Of a DNA stretch of 64,000 bases, positions 13,387 through 25,560 are shown in pieces. Both the position numbers and the translations under genes were made by a program. The stretch is from Clavelina lepadiformis. Taxonomy: Eukaryota; Chordata; Ascidiacea; Aplousobranchia; Clavelinidae. Where the stretch lies: positions 870,501-934,500 of the forward strand of contig NC_135241.1 in NCBI RefSeq assembly GCF_947623445.1, read 5' to 3'. The notes under the pieces were generated by a model. That model was given only the letters and a program-made list of their open reading frames with translations, had not been told where the DNA came from and did not search any database. Numbering within the stretch: the first letter of the stretch is position 1; each line of letters begins with the position of its first letter.

Positions 13387-13965
13387 AATCTTCGTCATCA
13401 TGAAGACACAAGATTTGTGTATTTCTGCTCCAAACGTCACTACAAGCGAAGCATAAAGTGGCATGTCATTGCAAGTGTTGTGAAGCAAAATGATGCATTT
13501 TGAAACAGAAAGGTAATTTATACGATGTGTTCTTATCTGAAATAAATGTTTCCGATATTGAGATTTTGTAAATATCAAACTTTAGCACATTTGCTCAAAT
13601 TTTTTATTATTATTTTATTTCAGCCAAATCATGGCAACTGAAAAATTCTAAAGGTGACCAACATCATAGGATGACAAACAATCAACTGAATCCATCATTT
13701 GGAATTCATCTGATCGAAATATCGAAGACAATTTTGATGATTTTTGAAGAAAACCTTGCAACAAGTTGCCTGAAAAGTAAAATAACTCAACTTCTATTTG
13801 AACTTTGACTATCAACTCGATGGCAACATTGTTCAGTTATCATCAACGTTTATTAATTGTGTTGTGTTTAACAATGTGACGTCATTTTGTCGCTATATTA
13901 GTAATATGATTTAACGATTCAAATCTGATGATATTGTATAATTGACGATGCTTATCTAGTTAAAG

Positions 13966-14205
13966 GGTACTACGACACCTTATCGAAAGACACTTTATCG
14001 AAAGACACTTTATCGAACGACACCTGATCGAAACGACAGCTGATCGAAAGACACTTTATCGAACGACAGTTAATCGAGCCGACAGTTGATCGAAAGACAC
14101 TTTATCGAAACGACAGCTGATCGAACGACATTTTATCGAACCGACAGTTAATCAAAACGACAGTTGATCGAACGACACTTTATCGAACCGACAGTTCAAG
14201 CAAGA
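13966..14205 (+). repeat. Left terminal inverted repeat of the Mutator-like element
   Basis: It consists of about a dozen short degenerate copies of 'cgacactttatcgaa' or 'cgacagttgatcgaa' in a row. The reverse complement of this pattern forms the right end at 16690-16917. The outermost 8 bases match poorly between the ends; the match becomes good from CGACACCTTATCGAAAGACA inward. Confidence 0.85.
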
Positions 14206-14727
14206 TTTTAGCGTGTTTCTCAAACATTGGAACAATGAGCCATTGTGATGTGCGGTCTTTGTAATGGTGTGCATTAATGAATTGTGATGTATATATCATA
14301 AAGTTGACGATTTATATTTTATATCTATATTTTATATTTGTATCATAAAGTGTTCGATTTCGCATGGCGGCCGGCCCGCCCACATATTAATAAGATATCA
14401 CAAGAATACGCACGAGAATTACTAAGTACGAGATTGTCTGTACAGTAGACTAGACTAGTCATTATAGATACAAAGAGTAAGGAATTGAAGGCAAAATTTA
14501 ATAGCAAGGGGCATGTCGCTGTCTGACTTTTACACAAAGACTTTAAGGTCAAAGTTAAAAATTTTTGGGTCAAAAAACTGGTTGCCCTATTTATGAGTTA
14601 TATGACTATTATAATTACATTATTTGATCATATTGTGTATACTTACATTTCCACACTATTTGATTTTAGACATCTTAAGAATTCTTGTAATTTTTTCCAC
14701 GTTAATAACGATTGTATACATATCGAA

Positions 14728-16083
14728 ATGGAATTCATTTTAAGTGATAAAGGCAAACGAAAGTTGGCCTTGGACGGTTTCTTGTACGTTCGTGACAAAA
14801 CAACAAATGGCGTAACTTACTGGAGATGTGAGGACTACCTCAAATGCAAAAGCCGTCTATCCACAGCCGAGGACGACAGCCTCAAGAGAGCACCATCTGA
14901 ACACAGTCATCCACCAAACCCTGCACGTGTTATAGTTGCAAGAGCACAAGCCAGCATGCGAGATCGAGCAATCAATTCAGATGAACGTACCTCAAACATT
15001 ATTCAGAGGGAAACGCAGGATATATCCTTAGCCACCGCTGGTGCTCTCCCTAAAGCAACATCATTAAAGCGGATGATACAGCGAAAGCGCGTATGTCCAG
15101 AAGGAATCGGCTTGATGGATGAACTCCGCGTGACACCGAGGGGAGAAGCCTTCGTTATCGAGGAAGACGATGAGAACGAATTCTATATGTTTGCGTCTCA
15201 AAAGAATCTGGATATACTGAACAAATGCGCTAATTGGTTTTGTGACGGTACATTCGATGTTGCCCCACTTGGATACCAGCTGTACACGATACACGCGCTG
15301 GTCGATGAAAATCGCACGGTGCCACTCGTATACACCGTTACCGAGAACAAATCTGAAGCTGTGTACAATCGCATCTTTGGTTTATTGGAACAACAGCGAC
15401 CAGGAATAGCCCCAGAAACCGTAACAATAGACTTTGAAATGGCAGCATATAATGCTCTTTCTTCCAGCTTCCCTCGGGCAGAAATTCTCGGCTGCCTTTT
15501 CCATTTTGGCCAATGTAGCTTCCGGAAAATTCAGGCTCTCTCTCTGCAGCGGTGGTTCAATGAAGATGCAGAGCACGCCCTTCGCATAAAATGCTTCCAG
15601 GCACTGGCATTCGTTCCGCCTGAAGACGTTGTACAACGGTTCGAGGACTTCCTGGCCACGTTCAGTGACGACGATGAGCAGCACTTGTCTGAATACATTG
15701 ACTATTTTGAAAATACTTGGATTGGACGATTGTGTCGCAGGAATCGTCGTCAACCTCTATTTCCTATCCGATGTTGGAATGTCTTCCACCGGGTTCAAGA
15801 TGACCTTCCACGAACGAATAATAGCATTGAAGGATGGCACAATGCGTTCAGCAAGCGTGTCTCAATATCCCATCCGACGCTTCGCAGACTCGTCAAAAAA
15901 ATTAAGCAGGAACAAGGTTCCAACGAATTGTTAATTGAACAATTGAGTGCTGGAATCGATGGCCCACCACGGAAGAAGCGCTACGACGCTGTCAACCAAC
16001 GTCTGAGGAGCATAGTTGAAAATTATGACTCAACAAATATGGACATAAAAAGTTATCTTCGAGCAATTGCACACAACTTGTGA
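14728..16083 (+). CDS. MULE transposase with N-terminal FLYWCH zinc finger
   Basis: This is an intact, uninterrupted frame. The frame is open from an ATG at 14593, but I prefer the ATG at 14728 because the FLYWCH domain begins directly after it; that gives 451 aa. Residues about 5-65 hold the FLYWCH pattern (GKRKLALDGFLYVR, then YWRC, a second C, and HSH as zinc ligands). The MULE DDE core follows: the first acidic residue in FCDGTFD, the second in VTIDFEMAAYNA, then GCLFHFGQC, and the likely catalytic E in NNSIEGWHNAF. A basic stretch (PPRKKRYD) near the C terminus could be a nuclear signal. The enzyme is expected to bind the element's repeat-rich ends and excise and insert it. Codon use is more GC-rich than the surrounding array, which fits a transferred or independently evolving element. 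No stop or frameshift is visible. Confidence 0.9.
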   Translation: MEFILSDKGKRKLALDGFLYVRDKTTNGVTYWRCEDYLKCKSRLSTAEDDSLKRAPSEHSHPPNPARVIVARAQASMRDRAINSDERTSNIIQRETQDISLATAGALPKATSLKRMIQRKRVCPEGIGLMDELRVTPRGEAFVIEEDDENEFYMFASQKNLDILNKCANWFCDGTFDVAPLGYQLYTIHALVDENRTVPLVYTVTENKSEAVYNRIFGLLEQQRPGIAPETVTIDFEMAAYNALSSSFPRAEILGCLFHFGQCSFRKIQALSLQRWFNEDAEHALRIKCFQALAFVPPEDVVQRFEDFLATFSDDDEQHLSEYIDYFENTWIGRLCRRNRRQPLFPIRCWNVFHRVQDDLPRTNNSIEGWHNAFSKRVSISHPTLRRLVKKIKQEQGSNELLIEQLSAGIDGPPRKKRYDAVNQRLRSIVENYDSTNMDIKSYLRAIAHNL

Positions 16084-16689
16084 TTAAATGAATGCGATTG
16101 AAATGTGCACTTCGTCAGTTGTCGTGCTTTTAACAGTGCATGTTGTCAGTTCTTTTAATAAATTGTCGTTCTTTTAACAGTGCATATCGTCAGTTGTTTC
16201 AATAAATTGTGGATCTTTTAACCCTATCCTAACCAGGCTCGCGAGTTTACTAAAAAAACTAGGTGTGGCCAACCCCGCACACACATTTGCAATCGTTAAT
16301 TACTAGAAACCTATGCGTCGTAGACGATGAGATTATTACAGGTTAGTAGAAACATCATCTGGCTTCCTGTATACATCATAATTGTAAAACTAAAGAAAGT
16401 GAATTTAGTGTAAATTAGGTATTTCTAAAAGTGACACATTTCTATAAATTCTTCTTGTTACGCCGCGCCCCCGCTGTGAAAAGAGAACGAAAAAGAATAG
16501 TTAGTCAAGTTATTGGTGCGTAAATGAGTAATACGTTTCAATGCGGAGAGAGAGCAAAATTATATAAATATCACAATATCTCAAAAATTACAAAATCTAA
16601 CTTTATCAAACAAACATGGACAGATAGCTGAACATCACAATGACCCATTGTTTCAATGTTTGAGAAACACGCAAAAATCTTGCTTGAAC

Positions 16690-16917
16690 TGTCGGTTCGA
16701 TAAAGTGTCGTTCGATCAACTGTCGTTTTGATTAACTGTCGGTTCGATAAAGTGTCGTTTGATCAACTTTCGGTTCGATAAAGTGTCTTTCGATCAACTG
16801 TCGTTTCGATCAGGTGTCGTTTCGATCAGGTGTCGTTCGATTAAGTGTCTTTCGATAAAGTGTCGTTCGATTAAGTGTCGTTCGATAAAGTGTCTTTCGA
16901 TAAGGTGTCGGGTCACG
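16690..16917 (-). repeat. Right terminal inverted repeat of the Mutator-like element
   Basis: Series of 'gtgtcgttcgat', 'ctgtcggttcgataaa' and related motifs, the reverse complement of the left end. The repeat number and order differ from the left end, so the two ends have evolved or been reshuffled independently. Confidence 0.85.
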
Positions 16918-17875
16918 TAGTTAAAGCGAAATATCAATGACAGCCGATAAATTTCGGCAACATTTCATCGACAAAAACGTTTTTCTTAGAAACGTTTGCT
17001 TCATTTGTAAAAGTAATTACTGTTTAAGATGACAATGACGGCAAAGTTGCTGTTCGAACATTTTATATTCTCTGAAACGTTTCATTTATGATAGCCTTTT
17101 AATTGATAAAGGCAACATTTCTTCGATTATGACAACTAAAATGCAACGTTCTTATTTCGTTCGTTTTATGAAATCGTTTTGAGTCAATCTTCTATATCCG
17201 ACTGAAACAAACTTTGTTTCTTTGAATTGACGTTGGCAGAATATTTCTACCTGAATGTTTAACGATGCTTTTTGCTTGAATACTTGCTTTGTGATGTCAA
17301 TGGTTTAGAATAATTGCCATTGTTATGTATAATACTTTGACTTGATATTAACCACTGACACAATCGTTTTCACGTTTACGTCGATATAATTTTTTGTCAT
17401 TTTATTTTGTTGTGATTTGCTTTTTAGTTTTGACGACATATGACGACATTTCCAATTGAAAATAAAATGTTATTCAAAACAGTCGTTTGCTTTCCAATTT
17501 TAAAAGAAACTATAAGGAAACTTTCTTGCTAGTGTCCATTTACTTATTTATCTTTCACTGGTAAGTGACGCTGTTTTAGTACGAGATTTTAACCTCATAT
17601 GCCTTATTCCATTGAAATTCAACAAATGTCCGATTATGATTCGTCACAGGTTGTTTTGGACCACAGGGTTGTGAGAGTGTAGCGCGTGAAGCTTATTATA
17701 CTGGTTGAAATATGGGTGACACCGATGTTATTTTAACTAACTTCTATCGATTTTCAATTCCATTTTGTGTTGGTTAAGCATCGATTCCTAAATTAGTTAA
17801 GTAATGTTTATCAACTGATATAGTGTAGTAATCTTAACTAAGCAATCATTTTATAATATTAATTAACAATCATTA

Positions 17876-19907
17876 CACTGGCCAACAAAAAAATTTTGGC
17901 ATCGAAGGTAAGAACGATTTTAGAGTATATCAGGGGCGCTGAACTCGAAAATGCCATTAGTTTTTGCAAATTGGCTCTAGTTTTTAAGATATTAGCGAAT
18001 TTCGATATTTTTGGTTCCTTTTAAATTTGAAGGTAGGTTGCATTTTATATTAAGGAACTGCCTATATTAAATGTTGTTGTAAGTCTATGTGCACTAAAAC
18101 CACAAGAATGAGCTAAAGCTAAAGACACAATGAAATTAGCTAAATGAAGAAGTGCTGCATAAATCTATTCGTTTCCATATATTCAACACAAAAAATGCCC
18201 CATTTATTCGTATTTTCATCAGATTCTCCTAACATATTGCAATTTGTGAGACTAAGCTTCCAATACCACATTAAAACTTGCTTGAAGTGAACAATAAATA
18301 GCAGTAATTTGGTAATAACAAACCAAGTATGCCTAAGCCTACACAAGAAAGACAACAATTTGTAAAATAGACGAAATGAACAAGCAATCAATTTTTTTCA
18401 TTTACCACGGAGTATTCAAAGCAAAACACTTTACGAAGAAATATATCCATTTCAGGATGTGCATTAGTGAAGTTCTTAGATGCACTCTAGTTATTTACTC
18501 AAATTAGCTTAAAGTCATCTGCAGGAAAGTCCTCTTGTACGACTTTCGCCTGTAGTCTTGTTGTGGACAGCTTCGCATTAGGCACCAGCAGTAATCTGCC
18601 ATCATGTGAGTCATCTACCTTGATATCTCTCTTCCATTAATTTGATATCTTGGTGAAACCTTTCACCTTGTTCCTCATTCATTCATATTTTCGAGGTTTT
18701 CAGGGAAGCGATCCAAGTGACTGAATAGATAGTGAACTTTTATGCTCATCCTTGATCCAAGAGCTTGAAAGTTCGTAAGCTTCACTTCTACGAGATCCAC
18801 ATAGTTGCTTGCTTTTACAACTGCAACAAAAGAATACCAGGCTGCCTTCTCAACTTCCGTCATATCTGATGGAAAAACTTGATCTTAAAGTAATTTTCGT
18901 ATTTGTGGCCCATCAAAAATTCCTGCTTTCAGCTTTTCAATACTAAGACTAGGGAATACTTTGCACAGGTAATCAAAACAAGCACCATCTTTTTCTAAGG
19001 CCTTGACAAATTGTTTCATCAAACCCAATTTGATGTGCAATGTGGGTAAAATAATGCGATCACGACTGACCAAAGGTTCATTTACAATGTTTTTATCTCT
19101 GTGCACAAGCTGTTCATGTATGGGCCACTCCTTTTTAATCCAGTGTTGATCAGTGGCCCAACTATCCCAGTAACAAATAAAGCAGGGGTACTTGGTGTAA
19201 CCGTCTTGTTGTCCTAAGAGAAAGTTGACCATTTTCAAATCAACGCATATCTCCCAGTTATGCTCAGCATAAGAAAGTTTCTTCAAGACTATTTTAACAC
19301 GTTGGTAGTGTTCCTTTAAAACGACTGAGTGGCCAATTGGAACACAGGCAAACTTGTTTCCGTTGTGAAGTAGCACACATTTCAAACTTTTTTTGGAGCT
19401 GTCGTTGAATAACCTCCATTCTTCTGGTTTATATTCAAGTAGACCCATGGATGAAAGAAGTCCTTCGATGTTTTTACAGTATACAAAATTATCTTCTTGA
19501 GAGAAAAATTGCATTAACATTTATTCTCTGTCCCGTTAAAACGTTATTTTTGTTGCCAAATCAAGAATGTTATGCTGTGTGTAGATGTTAAGGCTTATGT
19601 TGTGCTTGATGGGAGATGATATAAACTAATGTAAGGTCTTATTTACCTCCCAAGCGAGTAATTTGTGCCAGACAACTAAACATTTGGGCAAAACTAAATA
19701 GCTGCTTCTCATGGCTTCAGTTTTTGTTAACCTTTATAGCATACATTTCTAATTTTTCATGGTATATGTAGGCAGAAGCAATATATCAAAAACTAGAGCC
19801 AATTCAGCAAAAGTAATAACATTTTCGGACTCAGCGCCCCTGATATACCCCTAAATCGATCTAACATACCATGCCTTTTGAAAAAAAATTTTTTTTGTTG
19901 GCCTGTG
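17876..19907 (-). mobile_element. Degenerate 2.0 kb DNA transposon with long inverted repeats
   Basis: The element is 2032 bp long and interrupts array unit 5. Its ends are CACTGGCCAACAAAAAAA on the left and, read from the right, CACAGGCCAACAAAAAAA. The match continues imperfectly for about 120 bp, including 'tatatcaggggcgctga' and 'ttggctctagttttt'. A 3-bp TTA flanks both sides (17873-17875 and 19908-19910); other units read 'catcatcaatg' here, so one C to T change before insertion explains the site. TTA fits the TWA preference of PIF/Harbinger elements but could equally be read as TA, so the superfamily is open. It carries one decayed reverse-strand gene. Confidence 0.8.
18504..19520 (-). 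pseudogene. Broken gene of an uncharacterised transposon-linked protein family
   Basis: Reading right to left, an open frame of 211 codons (18885-19520) contains PCFICYWDSWATDQHW, LPTLHIKLGLMKQFVKALE and IFDGPQIRKLL. After an in-frame TAA at 18882-18884 the same frame continues with FPSDMTEVEKAAWYSF and HYLFSHLDRFPENLENM. A 4-bp duplication near 18677-18687 then shifts frame, after which EEQGERFHQDIKLMEERY can be read. Another small indel near 18610 precedes THMMADYCWCLMR. I recall this motif series from many unnamed arthropod and cnidarian proteins, but know no function and see no DDE triad I would trust. The several lesions make it a pseudogene; its place between inverted repeats suggests it is the element's former transposase or accessory gene. 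Confidence 0.72.
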
Positions 19908-22900
19908 TTATCAATGATTTGACGACAGTCAAAACGAACTTGATACGTCACTTTGACATTCTATGGAAAAAAGCAGGGAACAAAAAAAAACAAATAATTT
20001 ATACAACATCTGGTTGCAACATGCATATGTAAGTGTTGGATAGTAAACCTGTCACTTTATGGAAACATTTCACGTTTTACTCGTTCATTGTTTTATGATG
20101 TCATTTAGTTTTGTCGCTCTTTTCAATCGTTGGTTAGTTTATCAACTTCAGCGCATTTCTTGCTGGTTAGAATGTTTGTTTCGTGATTATAAATTGAGAG
20201 TAGTATGTGCTGCACTCCTGGTCCAACGCATGGATTACAGTTCAATGTCCTTTGAATAGTGGAAATGGACTCACGGCATAATATGCATATATAGACTAAG
20301 CAGAGTACTAGATTTCCTTAAACGTCATACATCGATACGTCGATGTCATACATCTTATAGCTTATTATCTTATTGAGTGAAATTGATACCAATAAAGTCA
20401 TTCAAAGTCTGAGAACACTTCACTGGAAGTCGATTTACGAAATCACAATCAACATAATATCACGTTTCTTCTTTTACAAGTTTTACATGGCGTCTCTGAA
20501 TTGGTTTGTGACGATGATTTGTCTCAACCACGCGACCACTTCTTTTCTAAGTATTGTTGTGTAACTGATAGCAGTGAGCCCTTTCAAGATGTGGGAAAGC
20601 ATCGGGAAAGCCTGGTCAGCATCTTAACAATTACTTCGATTCTCATATAACCTTCTAACATTTGTTTTTCTTTGTCCCACTTTGTATAAATATCAGCAAA
20701 ATTGAAGAGATTTCTCATTCTCAACTGAAGATGCTACTGATATGAACTAAAGCTCAAAAATGAAGAAACGCTTAATTTTCAAGATGATCCGTTGTTCCAG
20801 GACATTACTGGATAATCACTTGGAAGGAATCACTTGATTCATTAAACCTTCGTCGTCATGAACACAAAAGATTTGTGTATTTCTGCTCCAAACGTCACTA
20901 CAAGCGAAGCATAAAGTGGCATGTCATTGCAAGTGTTGTGAAGTAAAAAGATGCATTTTGAACCAGAAAGGTAATTTATACGATGTGTTCTTACCTGAAA
21001 TAAATGTTTCCGATATTGAGATTTTGTAAATATCACATTATAACACATTTGCTATAATTTTTATTACTATTTTTATTTCAGCCAAACCATGGCTACTAAA
21101 TATTTTAAAATCGACAAACATCGTAAGATGACAAACAATCAACTGAATCCATCATTTGGAATTCATCTGATCGAAATATCGAAGACAGTTTTGACGAGTT
21201 TTGAAGAAAACCTTGCAACAAGTTGACTGAAAAGTAAAATAACTCAACTTCTATTTGAACTTTGACAATCAACTCGATGGCAACATTGTTCAGTTATCAT
21301 CAACGTTTATTAATTGTGTTGTGTTTGACCATGTGACGTCATGTTGACGCGTTATTAGTATAATTAGTAATTTGTTTTAACGATTTAAATCTGATGATAT
21401 TGTATAATTGACGATGCTTATGTAGTTAAAGCGAAATATCAATGACAGCCGATAAACTTTGGCAACATTTCATCGACAAAAACGTTTTTCTTTGAAACGT
21501 TTGCTTCATTTGTGAAAGTACTTACTGTTTAAGATGACAATGACGGCAAAGTTGCTGTTCGAACATTTTATAGTCTCTGAAACGTTTCATTTATGATAGC
21601 CTTTTAATTGATAAAGGCAACATTTCTTCGATTATGACAACTGACATGTAACGTTCTCATTTCGTTCATTTTATGAAATCGTTTTTTGAGTCAATCTTCT
21701 ATATCCGACCGAAACACACTTTGTTTCTTTGAATTGACGTTGGCAGAATATTTCTACCTGAATGTTTAACGATGCTTTTTGCTTGAATACTTGCTTTGTG
21801 ATGTCAATGGTTTAGAATAATTGCCATTGTTATGTATAATACTTTGACTTGATATTTACCCACTGACACAATCGTTTTCACGTTTACGTCGATATAATTT
21901 TTTGTCATTTTATTTTGTTGTGATTTGCTTTTTAGTTTTGACGACACATGACGACATTTCCAAATGAAAATAAAATGTTATTCAAAACATTCTTTTGCAT
22001 TCAACGTTTAAGAGAAACTATAAGAAAGGATTTCTTGCTAGTGTCCATTTACCTATTTATCTTTCACCGGTAGATGACGCTGTTTTAGTACGTGAGTTTA
22101 GCCTCATATGCCTTATTCTATTGAAATTCAACAAACATCCGATTATGATTCGTCACAGGTTGTTTTGGACCACAGAGTTGTGAGAGCGTAGCGCGTGAAG
22201 TTTATTACACTGGTTGAATTATGGGTGACACCGATGTTATTTTAACTAACCTCTATCGATTTTCAATTCCATTTTGTGTTGGTTAAGCATCAATTCCTGA
22301 ATTAGCTAAGTAATGTTTATCAAATGATATAGTGTAGTAATCATAACTAAGCAATTAATTTATAACATTAATCAACAATCATCATCAATGATTTGCCGAC
22401 AGTCAAATCGAAATTGATACGTCACTTTGACATTCTTTAGAAAAAAGCAGGGAGCAAACACATCATTTATACAACATGCATATGTAAGTGTTGGATAGTT
22501 ATCCTGTCACTGTATGGAAACATTTCACGTTTTATTCGTTCATTGTTTTATGATGTCATTTAGTTTTGTCGCTCTTTTCAATCGTTGGTTAGTTTATCAA
22601 CTTCAGCGCTTCTCTTGCTGGTTAGGATGTTTTTCTCGTGATTATAAATTGAGGGTAGTATACACACTCCTGCTTCAAGGCTTGAATTACAGTTAAATGT
22701 TCTTTGAATAGTAGATATGGAAGAACTGTTATAATACGCACATATAGGCTAAGCAGAGACTAGATTTCATGTTATCCATCAATATGTCGATAAAACAACA
22801 GCAAATATGTCATAAATCTTATTGCTTCAAAGTGAGTGTAATTGATACCAGTAAAGTCATTCAGAGTCTGAGAACACTTCACTGGAAGTCGGTTTGCAAA

Positions 22901-24924
22901 ATCACAATCAACAGAATATCACGTTTCTGCTTTTACAAGTTTTACATGGCGTCTCTGAATTGGTTTGTGACGATGATTTGTCTCAACCACGCGACCACTT
23001 CTTTTCTAAGTATTGTTGTGTAACTGATAGCAGTGAGCTCTTTCGAGATGTGGGAAAGCATCGGGAAAGCCTCGTCAGCATTTTAACAATGGCTTCGATT
23101 CTCATATAACCTTCCTACATTTGTTTTTCTTTGTCCCACTTTGTATAAATATCAGCAAAAGTGAAGAGATTTCTCATTCCCGACTCAAGATGTTACAGAT
23201 ATGAACTGAAGCTCAAAAATGAAGAAACGCTTAGTTTTCAAGATGATCCTTAGTTCCAGGACAATACTAGATAATTACTTGGAAGGAATCACTTGATTCA
23301 TTAAATCTTCGTCATCATGAAGACACGAGATTTGTGTAATCCTGCTCCAAACGTCACTACAAGCGAAGCATAAAGTGGCATGTCATTGCAAGTGTTGTGA
23401 AGCAAAATGATGCATTTTGAAACAGAAAGGTAATTTATACGATGTGTTCTTACCTGAAATAAATGTTTCGGATATTGAGATTTTGTAAATATCAAACTTT
23501 AGCACATTTGCTAAAATTTTTTGTTATTATTTAATTTCAGCCAAATCATGGCAACTGAAAAATTCTAAAGGTGACCAACATCATAGGATGACAAACAATC
23601 AACTGAATCCATCATTTGGAATTCATCTGATCGAAATATCGAAGACAATTTTGATGAGTTTTGAAGAAAACCTTGCAACAAGTTGCCTGAAAAGTAAAAC
23701 AACTCAACTTTTATTTGAACTTTGACTATCAACTCGATGACAACATTGTTCAGTTATCATCAACGTTTATTAATTGTGTTGTGCTTAACAATGTGACGTC
23801 ATTTTGTCGCTATATTAGTAATATGATTTAACGATTCAAATCTGATGATATTGTATAATTGACGATGCTTATCTAGTTAAAGCGAAATATCAATGACAGC
23901 CGATAAGTTTCGGCAACATTTCATCGACAAAAACGTTTTTCTTAGAAACGTTTGCTTCATTTGTAAAAGTACTTACTGTTTAAGATGACAATGACGGCAA
24001 AGTTGCTGTTCGAACATTTTATATTCTCTGAAACGTTTCATTTATGATAGCCTTTTAATTGATAAAGGCAACATTTCTTCGATTATGACAACTAAAATGT
24101 AACGTTCTCATTTCGTTCATTTTATGAAATCGTTTTTTGAGTCAATCTTCTATATCCGACTGAAACAAACTTTGTTTCTTTGAATTGACGTTGGCAGAAT
24201 ATTTCTACCTGAATGTTTAACGATGCTTTTTGCTTGAATTTTTGCTTTGTGATGTCAATGGTTTAGAATAATTGCCATTGTTATGTATAATACTTTGACT
24301 TGATTTTAACCACTGACACAATCGTTTTCACGTTTACGTCGATATATTTTTTTGTCATTTTATTTTGTTGTGACACATGACGACATTTCCAAATGAAAAT
24401 AAAATCTTATTCAAAACATTTTTTTGCATTAAACGATTAACAGAAACTATAAGAAAACTTTCTTGCTAGTGTCCATTTACTTATTTGTCTTTCACTGGTA
24501 GGTGACGCTGTTTTAGTACAAGATTTTAGCCTCATATGCCTTATTCTATTGAAATTCAACAAACGTCTGATTATGATTCGTCACAGGTTGTTTTGGACCA
24601 CAAGGTTGTGAGAGTGTAGCACGTGAAGCTTATTACACTATTTGAATTATGGGTGACACCGATGTTATTTTAACTAACCTCTATCGATTTTCAATTCCAT
24701 TTTGTGTTGGTTAAGTATTGATTCCTGAATTAGCTAAGTAATGCTTATCAACTGATATAGTTTAGTAATCATAACTAAGCAATTATTTTATAATATTAAT
24801 CAACAATCATCATCAATGATTTACCGACAGTCAAAAGGAAATTGATACGTCACTTTGACATTCTTTAGAAAAAAGGAGGGAGCAAACAAAAAACAAATAA
24901 TTTATGCAACATCTGGTTGCAACA

Positions 24925-25560
24925 TGTACATCAATATTACGCTTTTTTTAGTCACATTTCTTTCATTTTGTTCGAAATCAGCGATAGATCGACAATGATA
25001 CGTCAGAGGTTATTTAGGTTCACAGGTTTATGAAAGCTTGATGCTTAACACGGTTGGAAAATAACGTTGTCGAATTTTAGGAAATTTTATTGATTAATTC
25101 ATTTATCACTGATTTTCTTAAACAGTCAAACCAAAAAAAAGCAGGTGCCAGATATTCACTGGATGTACATTTAAGTCGCAACATATCGTATACAATATGG
25201 TTACTAAGAAAATTTATTTCAGAAAAGCTCAACAAAGATGACAACACACAACACGTCTCTATTTACCAAATTTCAAAAATTTCCGTCGTTGTCTGGAAAC
25301 ATTTCACGTCTTTTACGTTCATTGCTTAATCATTTTTTAAGCTTTCTTGGACGTTTTCAACTGTTTAGTTCATCAGTTTAGCAACTTTAGTGCCATCATT
25401 GGCTTTTAAGTTTTATTTGATGTTGTTATAAATTGAACGTGTTCATGGCCCCTCTGCATGCAATAAAAGTACAATGTACGTAGAATCATAGGAACGATTC
25501 AACAATATAATGAACATAAGCTTAGAGCATCCTTTGACGTCATCCATCGATATACGTCAG
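24925..25560 (+). repeat. Ancient diverged copy of the array unit's end and promoter region
   Basis: Beyond the point where close similarity stops, an ordered series of matches to the unit remains: 'atgatacgtcagaggtt' versus 'atgattcgtcacaggtt', 'aaaaaaaagcagg', 'tggaaacatttcacgt', 'ataaattga', and 'acgtcatccatcgata'. The order is the same as in the unit, so this is homologous rather than chance. Identity is far lower than between array copies. No gene was recognised in it. Confidence 0.6.

Larger units (their letters stand above)
13966..16917 (+). mobile_element. Mutator-like DNA transposon nested in array unit 4
   Basis: The element is 2952 bp long. It is flanked by an exact 9-bp duplication, 'tagttaaag', at 13957-13965 and 16918-16926, where uninterrupted units have this sequence once. 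Its inverted ends (about 13966-14255 and 16639-16917) are largely built of short repeats of the type 'gacactttatcgaa' and 'gacagttgatcgaa', inverted between the two ends. Just inside them, 'cgtgtttctcaaacattg' on the left is matched in inverted form on the right. A 9-bp duplication, long inverted repeats and a MULE transposase inside make the assignment secure. The reading frame is intact, so insertion may be recent. Confidence 0.93.
4893..24924 (+). repeat. Tandem array of a ~2.47 kb unit (six full copies plus a partial)
   Basis: The anchor 'agcatcgattcctgaatt' or a near match starts at 4901, 7373, 9849, 12320, 17777, 22286 and, weaker, 24714. Spacings are 2472, 2476 and 2471; then 2496 and 2474 after subtracting the two insertions with their target duplications; then 2428. 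All units are in direct orientation. The last copy stops after about 210 bp near 24924. Neighbouring copies differ by scattered substitutions and small indels, and some adjacent stretches are essentially identical, which indicates recent unequal exchange or conversion. The unit matches no gene family I recognise: not rDNA, histone or an snRNA I can identify. Parts of each unit resemble a transcription unit and are listed separately. Confidence 0.95.

Noticed and set aside
13966..14205. CRISPR-like array of short repeats
   Set aside because: The repeats are degenerate, lack spacers of constant length, and are inverted at the far end of a transposon, so they form its terminal repeats.
15064..15753. 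Minus-strand open frames inside the transposase gene
   Set aside because: They are shadows of the intact MULE transposase on the plus strand.
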